A DNA stretch of 64,000 nucleotides from Polyangiaceae bacterium (GCA_020633205.1 JACKEB010000015.1:372001-436000); one strand, 5' to 3'; positions 9,373 to 18,160 are shown, numbered from the stretch's first letter. Notes: generated by a model not told the origin, from the sequence alone. Program-made: numbers and translations.

Positions 9373-10248
9373 ATGAAACAGATCCCGCGGCGCGAGGTGC
9401 TCGGCAACTTGGTGACTCTGGCTTCGGCCAGTGTGCTCGGCGCTGGTGGTCTGTTGGGTTGCGATACCGGAGCGCCTGAGGCGCGCTCCGCGACGCGTAC
9501 CGCTCAGCCGCTGCCGGCGCGACGTGTTCCACGGCAGTTCCGCAGCATGCCGACCGCGGAGGGCCGTGGCGCGATCGTGCATCGCATCTTTCCGGTGCCG
9601 GGCTTTCGCCACCTCGACCCGTTCGTCGTGCTCGATGACTTCGAGGTCGCGCAGCCCGCTGGTTTTCCGGATCACCCGCACCGCGGATTCGAAGCCTTCA
9701 CGTACATGATCGAAGGCGCGTTTCATCACAAGGACAACCTCGGTAACGACAGCATCATCACCGCCGGCGGCACTCAGCGCTTCACTTCAGGCAGTGGCGC
9801 ACGGCACTCGGAGATGCCGGGGTCAGGCACGAACAACCGCGGCTTGCAGCTGTGGGTGAATCTCCCGCGGGTGAAGAAGCAAATCGATCCAAGCTACGCC
9901 GGGACGCCCCATCAAGAGCTGCCCTTGATAAAAACCGCAGGGAAAACTACCCGGCGCATCGTGGGTGAGGGCTCACCCGTCAAGCTCGAGACCGCGGTGT
10001 TCTACGAGGACGTGATGCTTGACGCCGGCTCCACCCACTCGGTGAGCCTGCCTGATGACAACAACCACCTGCTGTACCTGATCTCTGGTGAGGTTCAGGC
10101 TCAGGGCGTGAAGCTTGCGATGCGCGAAGGCATCCTGCCGCTGTCGGGGCAACTCGACATCTCAGCTAGCCGCCCCTCGCGCTTCGTGGTGCTCAGCGGA
10201 CGCCCCCACCGCGAGCCGATTTACCTGCGCGGCCCGTTCGTCGACTGA
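9373..10248 (+). CDS. Exported pirin-family protein (lipoprotein or Tat-like signal)
   Basis: This 291-aa cupin has an N-terminal signal with a KQIPRREVLGNLV n-region and lipobox LLGC at about residue 30. The pirin N-domain follows, with the metal-binding pattern DHPHRGFEAFTYM and later HSEMPG (His/His/His/Glu set), and a C-terminal cupin half. Pirins are usually cytosolic nuclear-cofactor or quercetinase-like iron proteins, so an export signal is unusual. The paired arginines suggest possible Tat export of a folded metalloprotein (inference). No linked partner gene. Confidence 0.85.
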   Translation: MKQIPRREVLGNLVTLASASVLGAGGLLGCDTGAPEARSATRTAQPLPARRVPRQFRSMPTAEGRGAIVHRIFPVPGFRHLDPFVVLDDFEVAQPAGFPDHPHRGFEAFTYMIEGAFHHKDNLGNDSIITAGGTQRFTSGSGARHSEMPGSGTNNRGLQLWVNLPRVKKQIDPSYAGTPHQELPLIKTAGKTTRRIVGEGSPVKLETAVFYEDVMLDAGSTHSVSLPDDNNHLLYLISGEVQAQGVKLAMREGILPLSGQLDISASRPSRFVVLSGRPHREPIYLRGPFVD

Positions 10249-10410
10249 CGGCGGGTCAGCTCGAGCACCGTGCAAGCCTTGCGCGCTTCACCCGATTGCA
10301 GACGACCCTGACCTTATCGTGGACGCCTGAGCGCTCGTTTTGGGGGTGAGGCGCGCTGCTTTCGCGCTGTAGTCCACCCGCTCTGTGGCGTTTGAGTTCG
10401 GGCGTTGACG

Positions 10411-11274
10411 ATGGCGTTCCGACGTGACAGAGCGCGGCCCATGTCGATGCGCGGTTTGCGACGAGTGGTGATGCTGTCAGTGCTGGGTTTCAGCTGTATC
10501 AGCGCCGCTCACGCCGAAGAGGGGAAACAGAAGGAAGCGGCAGGCGCGCCGGAGGCCAGCGACGTCCCTGACGACGTGCCCGGCGACGCCGATGACTCCG
10601 ACGACTCCAAATCGGACGACAAGGACAGCGACGACGCGAAGTCAGACGACGACGCAAAGTCAGACGACGACGCAAAGTCAGACGACGACGCAAAGTCAGA
10701 CGACGACTCCAAGTCCGATGACGACTCGAAGTCCGATGAGTCCGCGGATGACGACGAGAAGGAAGATCCCGTCGTCTCCCTCAAGGACAGCCGGGAGTTC
10801 CGCGTCGTTGCACGCAGCTTGCGCCTCAAGGAGTCCAGCGCTGAGCGTCTCCGCGAGGTAGCGAACCTGTATCGCAAGGCCACGCGTCAGAAGCTGGTGG
10901 TGACCGGAGGCGATCGCACGGCCCAGCGCCAGGCAGAGCTGATGTTCAAGAAGCTCAAGTCGGGCGAAGACGTGATCAAGCTCTACGCCCGGACAGATTT
11001 GGCGAAGGCCATCGTGCAGGTCTATAAAGAGGCGCGCGCCGAGGGCATGACCCGCAAGGGCACGATCATTCGCATGCGCAAGCTGATCCAGCAGCAGATG
11101 GAAGAGGGGCAGTTCATCTCACGCCACTTGAACTTCACCGCGGCAGATGTTCGTTCGCGCGGCATGACCGCGGATCGCATCAAGGCGCTGCGTGAGGCCG
11201 TGAAGGCGGTCGACGGGGTGTCGTTGATCGATGAGCGCGATGGCGCCGCGCCGTGCTTCCACCTGAGTCTGTGA
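10411..11274 (+). CDS. Exported M15-peptidase-like protein with acidic SDD repeats
   Basis: About 287 aa. A signal peptide ends AHAEE; starts at TTG 10405, ATG 10411 or ATG 10441 are all possible, and the last gives the tightest signal peptide. Residues about 55-115 are a low-complexity acidic linker made of KSDDDA-type repeats. The C-terminal domain has a segment TGGDRTAQRQAE and SRHLNFTAADV, which matches the S-x-H-x6-D zinc pattern of M15/VanY-type peptidases, and a terminal CFHLSL that could supply the second His. The expected Gly in SxHxxGxAxD is Phe, so activity is uncertain. It may act on peptidoglycan. Confidence 0.6.
   Translation: MAFRRDRARPMSMRGLRRVVMLSVLGFSCISAAHAEEGKQKEAAGAPEASDVPDDVPGDADDSDDSKSDDKDSDDAKSDDDAKSDDDAKSDDDAKSDDDSKSDDDSKSDESADDDEKEDPVVSLKDSREFRVVARSLRLKESSAERLREVANLYRKATRQKLVVTGGDRTAQRQAELMFKKLKSGEDVIKLYARTDLAKAIVQVYKEARAEGMTRKGTIIRMRKLIQQQMEEGQFISRHLNFTAADVRSRGMTADRIKALREAVKAVDGVSLIDERDGAAPCFHLSL
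10636..10743 (+). repeat. 18-bp tandem repeat encoding the acidic linker
   Basis: Six in-frame 18-bp units (GCAAAGTCAGACGACGAC and variants), the middle three identical, encode AKSDDD repeats. Near-identity at synonymous positions suggests recent slippage expansion. Confidence 0.85.
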
Positions 11275-11296
11275 TTTCAGGCGTGGAGCATGTCTA

Positions 11297-11316
11297 GTGC
11301 CCGCTTGAGCGGGCAC
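11297..11316. terminator. Hairpin GTGCCCGC-TTGA-GCGGGCAC between convergent genes
   Basis: A perfect 8-bp stem with a TTGA loop lies between two convergent stop codons and directly abuts the stop of the minus-strand gene. It probably serves as a bidirectional terminator, but no T-run is present on either side. A second, imperfect copy follows at 11328-11347 inside the coding sequence of the minus-strand gene. Confidence 0.5.
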
Positions 11317-12012
11317 CTAGGCTTGGAGTGCCCGCTTGAGCGGACATTCTGCAGGAATGGCTTCGCCGCGGCGGTAACGTCCGAGGAGCGCCGTGGAGCG
11401 TTGGGCTAGCTGGCGGCGCACTTCGCGGCGCATGCCTTTGACGCGCGGAATTTTCATGTCGTCGTAGGCGGTGGTCTGGTGGCGCATCCAGGCGATGGTG
11501 GCGGCACGCGCCCGCTCCTCGATGGAGATGCGTTTGGTGCGCGCGACGGTGCCGCTACCCACTGGGGTCGCGTGTTTCGCGATCGCCTGTGCCATGCGAC
11601 CAGCTAGATCTGCGTATTGCTCTGCAAAGCTCAGAAACTCGAAGACTTCCCGCTCGAAGTCTTCCGCGTACTCGGCTTGCTCCGTCTCGCGCTTCGCTCG
11701 CGCTGCGTCCAGCTTGCGCTGGTACGCCGGGTCCTTCCGTTCCACTTCGAGGTCGGCTGTGATACGCTCCACGCGCTCCTTCGGCGCCCAGATCCCCCGG
11801 GAAAAGAGCTTGCGGCCCTTCTTTTCCTGAACCAACCAGTGGTCGCCCTCGGCCTTGATGCGTCGACTGAGCGCCGGATCCCCTGGCGGCACCAGCACCC
11901 AATCGCTGGGCGCGACGCGGTAGTCACCGGCTTCCGTCTTCACTTCGCGCGCGGATCGCCCGGGCGCGACGATGCTGCCGAGTTTGGGTGCTGTGCGGCT
12001 CTGCGCGGGCAT
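11317..12012 (-). CDS. DUF2293-like protein
   Basis: About 231 aa from ATG 12012 (MPAQSRT). The frame extends to 12147 but overlaps the neighbouring gene's end. N-terminal half: a polar region with VPPGDPALSRRI and a charged coiled-coil-like helix (about residues 90-140, DPAYQRKLDAARAKRE). C-terminal half: IAWMRHQTTAYDDM followed by KGMRREVRRQLAQRS, which fits the DUF2293 pattern. Function of that family is unknown; its basic, helical end suggests nucleic-acid contact (inference). The last ten codons are encoded by a duplicate of the adjacent hairpin. Confidence 0.6.
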   Translation of the reverse strand: MPAQSRTAPKLGSIVAPGRSAREVKTEAGDYRVAPSDWVLVPPGDPALSRRIKAEGDHWLVQEKKGRKLFSRGIWAPKERVERITADLEVERKDPAYQRKLDAARAKRETEQAEYAEDFEREVFEFLSFAEQYADLAGRMAQAIAKHATPVGSGTVARTKRISIEERARAATIAWMRHQTTAYDDMKIPRVKGMRREVRRQLAQRSTALLGRYRRGEAIPAECPLKRALQA

Positions 12013-12119
12013 GGCGCTGCCCCCCCTAGCATAACGTCGAGGTCGTCGTCGAGGTTGCGATAGCGGGTTGGCAACTGCGGGAGTGGCCAGCTCTGTGCAT
12101 GGCGGTGCTTGTGAACGCG

Positions 12120-13514
12120 TTACGACCCACAGCGCAGAAGTGCCCAACCGCCGACGTTCACACCGGCTTGTGGATCATCATGGCTGAGCCAAGTTACCAG
12201 CAGTAGTCCTCGTGCGGCTGCCGCTGCCACACGGTAACCAGCAAGAGGTTCGAGAGGAGTGCCGCCGAAGTTGGTGAAGCTCGAGGTCTCAGGGCTGCCT
12301 AGGTTGCCTATCACTCCAGGAATTCGCGCAATGGTCAATCGGCCGAGATGGCCCAAGAGCAGCACCAGATAGTCTCCCGCCACCGTCAGGTCACCACTTC
12401 GGAGCTCGGTGGTTGGCACGCTGCCCGCGGCCAACAGAGCGCCTTTGCTGTCTTTCACGGTGTAGTTTGCGGTTTTCTTGTTAGCGGCCTCCACGAGGGC
12501 AGCAGCGCGGTCCTGCCATGCAACCAAGCTCGACCACGAGCCGAACTCGATGTCGGAGGAGGTCTGGTTTCCGTCGTAGTCCACCACGCTGAAATGCATC
12601 CCAGTGGGTCTACCGCCCAGGTAAGCGCGAATCTGGTTCGTGCGGGCGGTCTGAGCTGAACTCACCTCGGCGCGATTGAAGAGCGGCGTATGTACCGCAC
12701 CAGGCTTCACGCCGTTGGCGTCAACAACCACCGCCTTGCCCAACGCTTGGGTATCTTGCTCGTAGTAGGCTAGTTCGTAGTCTGCGGTTCCCGGGATCGC
12801 CGCTAACCCGGAGTGTCTGGCGAGGCGCAGTGCCGTGGTGCCTGGGTAGCGGGCGATGTTCAGGCTGCCGTCCAACCCTGCTGGAGTGAGCCCAGCCACT
12901 GCTAGTCCAGGGCCTGTATTGGCGCAGTCGGGTAGCGCGGTTGCGGCAACGCCTGTATCCCCGTGGAAATCGACGGCGGTTCCGTAGATATCAGTAAAGC
13001 TGCAGCTCTGGAGCTTGAGGTTCAACGGAGTGCCGGCGCCACCGGAGTCGTCGATGGGTACGGAACTAAGCTGCATGCTGCCGGTGTGTGCGTGCTCCCG
13101 ATAGACGATGACGAACCCGGTCTGACTGGGAGCCACATCAATGGAGTTGAGCCTCGAATGTCCTAGGAAGGGTGGCGGGAGCTGCCCCTGGTTCACCAAC
13201 GCGAGAGAACAGGTTTGAAGTGTGCCTCCGCCTCCCTCCGTACCGCCACTTGTCCCGCCTCCGCCTCCCCCGCCAGAACCACCTGGCGTGCTCCCACCGC
13301 TGGACATTCCCCCAGAGCCGCCTTGTGCGGTTCCGCCGCCACCTGCGCCGTTGGTGTATTCCCCTGCGGATCCGCCATGCGCGCCACCGCCAGCGCCGCC
13401 AAGCGTAGTACCACCTTGCGCGCCGACACCGCCGCTGCCAGAGCCAAAGCGAGGATCATCCGAGGAGCTGCAAGCACTCAGCCCGATCGTCGCACCAACG
13501 ACCAACCGTCTCAT
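12120..13514 (-). CDS. Ser/Gly-rich lipoprotein, propeller-like (paralog of next gene)
   Basis: About 464 aa. Start taken at ATG 13514 (MRRLVV) because it gives a compact lipoprotein signal with lipobox LSAC; ATG 13565, three bases after the upstream stop, is an alternative. After the lipidated Cys comes an 85-residue Gly/Ser/Thr-rich linker, then a globular domain with many short beta-like segments (for example GFVIVYREH, LVLLLGHLGR) ending VGGWALLRC. It shares this layout and wording with the gene just upstream, so the two are tandem paralogs. Role unknown; probably an outer-membrane surface protein. Confidence 0.7.
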   Translation of the reverse strand: MRRLVVGATIGLSACSSSDDPRFGSGSGGVGAQGGTTLGGAGGGAHGGSAGEYTNGAGGGGTAQGGSGGMSSGGSTPGGSGGGGGGGTSGGTEGGGGTLQTCSLALVNQGQLPPPFLGHSRLNSIDVAPSQTGFVIVYREHAHTGSMQLSSVPIDDSGGAGTPLNLKLQSCSFTDIYGTAVDFHGDTGVAATALPDCANTGPGLAVAGLTPAGLDGSLNIARYPGTTALRLARHSGLAAIPGTADYELAYYEQDTQALGKAVVVDANGVKPGAVHTPLFNRAEVSSAQTARTNQIRAYLGGRPTGMHFSVVDYDGNQTSSDIEFGSWSSLVAWQDRAAALVEAANKKTANYTVKDSKGALLAAGSVPTTELRSGDLTVAGDYLVLLLGHLGRLTIARIPGVIGNLGSPETSSFTNFGGTPLEPLAGYRVAAAAARGLLLVTWLSHDDPQAGVNVGGWALLRCGS

Positions 13515-13568
13515 TCCTGAAAGGTCAAGTGGTAGGGGAGCATTCGCGAGGTTGTATTTCCGCATAGT

Positions 13569-14930
13569 TCACTCGCCCTGGCCTGATGCTGATTCCAAGT
13601 TGCACTGGAGCAGTGCCCAGCCACCAACAGCCGTATTCGCAGCGGCAGACTTTTTGAGCAGCCACGCGATAAAGACCCGCCCCCTGGCAGCGTTGATCTC
13701 GAGCTGATGCCCGTCGAAGCTCTCGAGATTTGCTACGCTCGGGAGCGCATAAGTAGACGAGTCGTTGCTGAGATCGCTTGTCGTCGCAAGGACGAGATGT
13801 ACGCCGCCCGCTAGTCCTAGGGCGCCGAATAGCCTTCCTTGAGATTCGGTGAGCGCCACCGCCTGGACGTCGGACTCGGGTAGGTCGATCGCAGACAACA
13901 CACTGCCGCTTGTGCTGTAGGTGCGGAGACTGGACGCGCCGTTTGCTTCGGGGAACAACAAGCCGACCTGGTCGTTCCAGGTGGTGATGGCGGCCTGGTC
14001 CGCAAGAGCCAGGGTTTGCTCGCTCAAGGAACCCCCCGGCACACCCGTGTAGAGGCGAGTCTCGGTGTTAGTCGCTCCCAACAATGCTCGCGCCGAAGAC
14101 GAACGGGAGACGCTCGCGTAGCTGACGGGCGCGGCATCGAATAGGTTGATTGTGTTCGCGCCAGCCTTGAAGTCGTTGTTGGTGATGACTGCCGATTGTC
14201 CCACGACGCCCGAAATCCTTGCTCGGTAGACGAGCTCGAAATCATTCGTTCCAGGAATCGCCGCCAGGGCCCCGTGGTGTGCGAGGGATAGGGAATCAAA
14301 GTTGGCGTTGCGACGCTGCGTGGCTGTGCCCAATTCACCTTGGGCATTGATCGGGATGAAGGCGATGCCTGCGCCCGAACCGGCGCAGTTCTGCAGCGTG
14401 CTTACCACGGTGCCTTGATCCCCGTGGAAAGCCACATCGATGCCATCGAATGCACTCTCGGGGCAGGTTTCGAGAGATCGCCCTGACACACTCCCGACGA
14501 CACCCTCGTCACTTACATGCTGGGAGAGCATGGAGATTTCCTGAGTGGAAGTGGAACGCTGACGAAGGACCACTACGAAGCCTGAACTCACGGATGCGAC
14601 CGCTAGGCCACTGAGTTCGACGGGTGCCGTCTGTTGCGCACCCAGCGCCCCTGATGTGAGCACGCCGCATGCACTCGAGGAACTACCTCCGCTACCACCA
14701 ACACCACCGTTCGCGGACGAACCACCGTTCGCGGATGAGCCGCCACTAGCCGACGAACCACCGTTCGCGGATGAGCCGCCACTAGCCGACGAACCACCGT
14801 TCGCGGATGAGCCGCCACTGGCCGACGAACCGCCCTCTGAACTGGTTGCGGCACTGCCCTGTGGATCGATCTGCTTCGCCGACCCGCAAGCGCACACCAG
14901 CAGCGCAGAAGCGAACCAGAACAAACGCAT
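13569..14930 (-). CDS. Ser/Gly-rich lipoprotein, propeller-like (paralog of previous gene)
   Basis: This 453-aa lipoprotein starts MRLFWF with lipobox VCAC (Cys at about residue 15). A 70-residue Ser/Gly/Asn linker built from 12-residue repeats follows. The globular domain shares GFVVVL, HHGALAAIPGTNDFELVY and a closing VGGWALLQC with its neighbour 12120-13514. The intergenic gap is a few bases, so the two are almost certainly co-transcribed. No catalytic motif seen. Confidence 0.72.
   Translation of the reverse strand: MRLFWFASALLVCACGSAKQIDPQGSAATSSEGGSSASGGSSANGGSSASGGSSANGGSSASGGSSANGGSSANGGVGGSGGSSSSACGVLTSGALGAQQTAPVELSGLAVASVSSGFVVVLRQRSTSTQEISMLSQHVSDEGVVGSVSGRSLETCPESAFDGIDVAFHGDQGTVVSTLQNCAGSGAGIAFIPINAQGELGTATQRRNANFDSLSLAHHGALAAIPGTNDFELVYRARISGVVGQSAVITNNDFKAGANTINLFDAAPVSYASVSRSSSARALLGATNTETRLYTGVPGGSLSEQTLALADQAAITTWNDQVGLLFPEANGASSLRTYSTSGSVLSAIDLPESDVQAVALTESQGRLFGALGLAGGVHLVLATTSDLSNDSSTYALPSVANLESFDGHQLEINAARGRVFIAWLLKKSAAANTAVGGWALLQCNLESASGQGE
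14728..14834 (-). repeat. 36-bp tandem repeat in the lipoprotein linker
   Basis: Three 36-bp units (the first two identical, the third differing by a few bases), preceded by a half unit at 14710-14727. They encode the repeated SSANGGSSASGG linker. Likely prone to copy-number change, giving a variable-length surface spacer. Confidence 0.9.
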
Positions 14931-15162
14931 GTGTTCAACCTACGCGAGGGATGAGCCATTCGCAATCAGTGCGATACGAATAGGGGTGTGACCTGTTGTG
15001 GGCTCTTGTCCGAAAGAGGAGTGTTGACCGGCGTGCTAGACACATCACGCACAGAAGTGGCAGAAGCCTGGCGAAGCTCCGCCTCGCCTACCTAGCACTC
15101 GCGCGACCGGGCGGTCCTCTCGTTGGCGTTGCGCGTGTTTGGCTTTCAGCCGACAATGCGGC

Positions 15163-16923
15163 ATGCGAAGCCTCTACGCGCTCTTTCTAGTTTTTGCAGT
15201 TGCGAACTGCGGCGGAGGCAGCCCATCCGACGGACTCTATGGCGGGGGTAGCGGGGGTCGGGCGACTTGCAGCGCGGAGGTGTCCTGCAGTCATGGGTAC
15301 TGTGACTCCGCTTCCAGCATCTGTGTCGACTGCTTGTTCAGCTCTCAATGCGGGGGTGCCCAGATCTGTAGAGACGGCTCCTGTATCGATCAGCCGAGTT
15401 GCTCGACCAGCCTGGACTGCGCGAAGAATGAGAATGGGCTCGGGATCTGTGATGCGATTCATCAAGTGTGTGTCGAGTGTGCGTCGGCGGAGGATTGCGG
15501 GGTCGCAGGCGAGTGCGTGAATCAACGCTGTGTGTCCCACACTGCTTGCCGTGATTCGCGCGATTGTGACGGGAGCGCAGTGTGTGACCCTGTGAAGGGC
15601 TGGTGTGTGGATTGCGTGTCCACTGCAGATTGCCCTGAGGAAAATACCTGCTTGAACTCCGAGTGCCGGGCCACGTGCAGCAGCGACAACCAGTGCACTC
15701 CGCAAGGTCAGCTGTGCGACAAGCAACTCGGCGTTTGCGCCGACTGCATTACACATGATCAGTGTCCGGTGGAATTCTATTGCAGTCTCGGGAAGTGCGA
15801 GTTCGATGTTTGCGACGCAGGAGTGAAGAGCTGCGAAGGCGGAGCGATCGTCACGTGCAACGAGGTGGGAGACGCGTTCTCGGCTCCGACGCCTTGCGCT
15901 GCAGCGCAGACCTGTGCCTCGAGCGGTGGGTCCGCGAGCTGCATCGACTGGACCTGCGAGGCGGGCGCTACGTATTGTGAGCCGGGGACGGAAACGGCGA
16001 TCGCGTGTTCTCCGGACGGATTGAGCGTACTCGGTCGCACTGATTGCGCGGCGTTTGGTCAGAAGTGCTTCGCAGGGGAGTGCCGAGACCAGTTATGCAC
16101 GCCCGGTGCACAGTTCTGCGATGGCAACGCGCTGAAGATGTGCGACAGCACGGGTCAGAGCGCGTCGGTCGTGACGCAGTGTGCGAGCGGTCAATACTGT
16201 GATCCGGCATCCAATGCGTGTGTCGTCCAACTCTGCCCGCCCAACACCGCCGTGTGCGATGGGAGCGTTGCCACGACCTGCAACGCGCAGGGTTCAGGCT
16301 ACTCAGGGGGCGGGACGGACTGTGCATCGCTTGGCCAGACCTGTGCTGGTGGGGCGTGCACGAGCTGTCCGTCACCGAATACGCTGCGAGACTCCATGCG
16401 TATCGTCGAAGTGCATTACGGCGATCCCGACTATGCTGTTGTGAGGAATCAGCACCCGACTTGTCCGGTGAATCTGAACGGACTCGGTGTTCGGCTCGCC
16501 TATGTGGCTCGGGTGTGTAGCATTGGGTGCTTCGACTCGGTCAAGAACTACAACGTCGTCTTGACCAACCAGGAGGTGCCACCGGGCGGCACGGTTTACA
16601 TCACGGAAAAGGCGCTCTCCTCTGCCGATATCGCGATCACGAGTCAGTTGGACTGGGGCGGCGACGAAAGCGGAGGCGTACGTCTGTGTGACGGTGCCTG
16701 TGATCCCCAGGATGGGAGCAACACCTACGACGTTGTCTTGGTCGCGAACGCAACCACGCAGGTGACGGCCCCGGCTCCCGTTACGTTCAACAACCCCATC
16801 TCGGGTATCAACGCTCAGAACCAGTTCTACACGAGCTACGTTCGTGCCGCTTTCGACGGCCTCTACCCAGCGTTTCAAGGCGGCGACTGGACCACTGGTC
16901 CGGCGACGAGACCGAGTCAGTGA
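15163..16923 (+). CDS. Large Cys-rich lipoprotein (EGF-like repeats)
   Basis: About 586 aa from ATG 15163 (MRSLYALF). A lipobox VANC and a short Gly/Ser spacer lead into about 400 residues of repeated Cys modules with pattern C-x4-5-C-x(5-8)-C and WCVDC/VCVEC motifs, like disulfide-rich EGF/Dickkopf repeats. The last 170 residues lack the repeats and resemble a beta-sandwich (VVRNQHPTC, GVRLAYVARVC), suggestive of a lamin-tail-like domain. Starts further upstream have no ribosome binding site. Probably a surface or extracellular structural/adhesive protein. Confidence 0.78.
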   Translation: MRSLYALFLVFAVANCGGGSPSDGLYGGGSGGRATCSAEVSCSHGYCDSASSICVDCLFSSQCGGAQICRDGSCIDQPSCSTSLDCAKNENGLGICDAIHQVCVECASAEDCGVAGECVNQRCVSHTACRDSRDCDGSAVCDPVKGWCVDCVSTADCPEENTCLNSECRATCSSDNQCTPQGQLCDKQLGVCADCITHDQCPVEFYCSLGKCEFDVCDAGVKSCEGGAIVTCNEVGDAFSAPTPCAAAQTCASSGGSASCIDWTCEAGATYCEPGTETAIACSPDGLSVLGRTDCAAFGQKCFAGECRDQLCTPGAQFCDGNALKMCDSTGQSASVVTQCASGQYCDPASNACVVQLCPPNTAVCDGSVATTCNAQGSGYSGGGTDCASLGQTCAGGACTSCPSPNTLRDSMRIVEVHYGDPDYAVVRNQHPTCPVNLNGLGVRLAYVARVCSIGCFDSVKNYNVVLTNQEVPPGGTVYITEKALSSADIAITSQLDWGGDESGGVRLCDGACDPQDGSNTYDVVLVANATTQVTAPAPVTFNNPISGINAQNQFYTSYVRAAFDGLYPAFQGGDWTTGPATRPSQ

Positions 16924-16982
16924 GTACCTGAGCCGACTTTAGAGCGACCGGGGCGATGGATCGCTAGCTTCTTACAAGAAGC

Positions 16983-17474
16983 TCACGCAGCGCAGCGGGT
17001 GGGTTCGCCGACTCGAAGAGTCGAGAATGCTGCAGCGCTTCTGCGCCAGGCGCCGGGGCGCACGCCAAAGTGGCGGTAGAAGGCGCGGCTCAGCGCGAAC
17101 TCGGAGTCGTAGCCGACCTCGTCGGCGATGGCGGCGAGGCCCTCCTCGGTCTCGGTGAGCAGGCGGGCTGCCTTTTCCATGCGGAACTCACGGAGGACAC
17201 TCAGCGGTGGCTTCCCGAGCGCCTCGTTGAAGCGGCGGTTCAGCACGGGGCGCGAGGTGCCGAGTTCCTTCGCGATCGACTCAACCGTCCAGCGAGTGTC
17301 GGGACGAGCGCGGAACAGCTCGAGCGCTGCGCTCACCAGTGGATCCGCCTCGCCCGTTTCCGGGTCGATGCCGCAGGTCTCCGACGTGTTTTCCGCGGCG
17401 GGCTCGATGTGTTCCTCGCTGTACGGATCTTCGCGGTCTTGCCCCATCCGCTGATCATTGCGCCTCACCCCCAA
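16983..17474 (-). CDS. AraC/XylS-type transcriptional regulator
   Basis: This 163-aa protein has an acidic 45-residue N-terminus then two helix-turn-helix units: WTVESIAKELGTSRPVLNRRF at about 60-80 and LAAIADEVGYDSEFALSRAF at about 110-130, ending FGVRPGAWRR. This is the canonical AraC DNA-binding domain with no large sensory domain. Start codon unclear: TTG 17474, GTG 17468 or ATG 17447. It is divergent from the ClpP-like gene 41 bases away and may regulate it (inference). Confidence 0.85.
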   Translation of the reverse strand: MGVRRNDQRMGQDREDPYSEEHIEPAAENTSETCGIDPETGEADPLVSAALELFRARPDTRWTVESIAKELGTSRPVLNRRFNEALGKPPLSVLREFRMEKAARLLTETEEGLAAIADEVGYDSEFALSRAFYRHFGVRPGAWRRSAAAFSTLRVGEPTRCAA

Positions 17475-17515
17475 GCCGCAAGCCCCGAGCGTTTTGGGTA
17501 TGCGATTGCGGGTGA

Positions 17516-18160
17516 ATGAGCGCTTTGGTCATGGGCGAAAGGCGCGAAGTCCATCAGTTCTTGGAGATGCCGAAGAAGAGTGACCCTGACAGAGAATCCA
17601 AGCAGCCAGAGGCATCGCGCATGGCGCAGCTTGGGGAGCGCCTGTTTGCGACGCGCACGCTGCTGGTGTTTGGTGAGATCACGATGGACGTGGCGGAGCT
17701 AGCCAGCGCGCAGCTCCTGGCGCTCGCAGCGGACAGCGATCGTCCCATCCGCCTGGTGATCCACTCGCCGGGTGGTCACGTGGAGAGCGCGGACAGTATC
17801 TTCGACTTGGTGCGCGCCATCCCAGCGCCGGTGTCGATGATTGGAACGGGCTGGGTGGCGAGCGCGGGAGCGTTGATCTACGCGAGCGTGCCCCGGGAGC
17901 AGCGCTTCGCGTTGCCCAACACGCGCTTCCTCTTGCATCAACCCCTTGGCGGGATGAGCGGCCCAGCGGCAGACGTGGAGATCGAAGCGCGCCAAATCGG
18001 TCTCATGCGGAAACGCCTGATCAAGACGTTCGCTGAGGCAACAGGGCAGTCAGAAGAGCGCATCGAGCGGGACAGCGATCGCAACTACTGGCTCAGCGCT
18101 CGAGAGGCGGTGGAGTACGGCCTGGTGGGACGCGTGGTCAACGAGATCACGGTACCCTGA
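17516..18160 (+). CDS. ClpP-family serine protease with an Asn in the catalytic triad
   Basis: This 214-aa ClpP-like peptidase subunit keeps Ser116 (GWVASAGA) and His141 (LLHQPLGG). The residue aligning with E. coli ClpP Asp171 is Asn190 (DSDRNYWLSA, codon AAC at 18083-18085). It retains IHSPGG and the YGLV C-terminal patterns of the tetradecamer family. It has a 35-residue N-terminal extension before the core. Usual clp partners (clpX, tig, clpA) are absent here. It probably assembles as or with a ClpP ring; activity may be altered. ATG at 17531 is an alternative start. Confidence 0.85.
   Translation: MSALVMGERREVHQFLEMPKKSDPDRESKQPEASRMAQLGERLFATRTLLVFGEITMDVAELASAQLLALAADSDRPIRLVIHSPGGHVESADSIFDLVRAIPAPVSMIGTGWVASAGALIYASVPREQRFALPNTRFLLHQPLGGMSGPAADVEIEARQIGLMRKRLIKTFAEATGQSEERIERDSDRNYWLSAREAVEYGLVGRVVNEITVP

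Noticed and set aside
10636..10743. CRISPR-like array
   Set aside because: The 18-bp units are contiguous, in frame and coding, with no unique spacers; a protein linker repeat. The same reasoning applies to 14728-14834 and 35518-35590.
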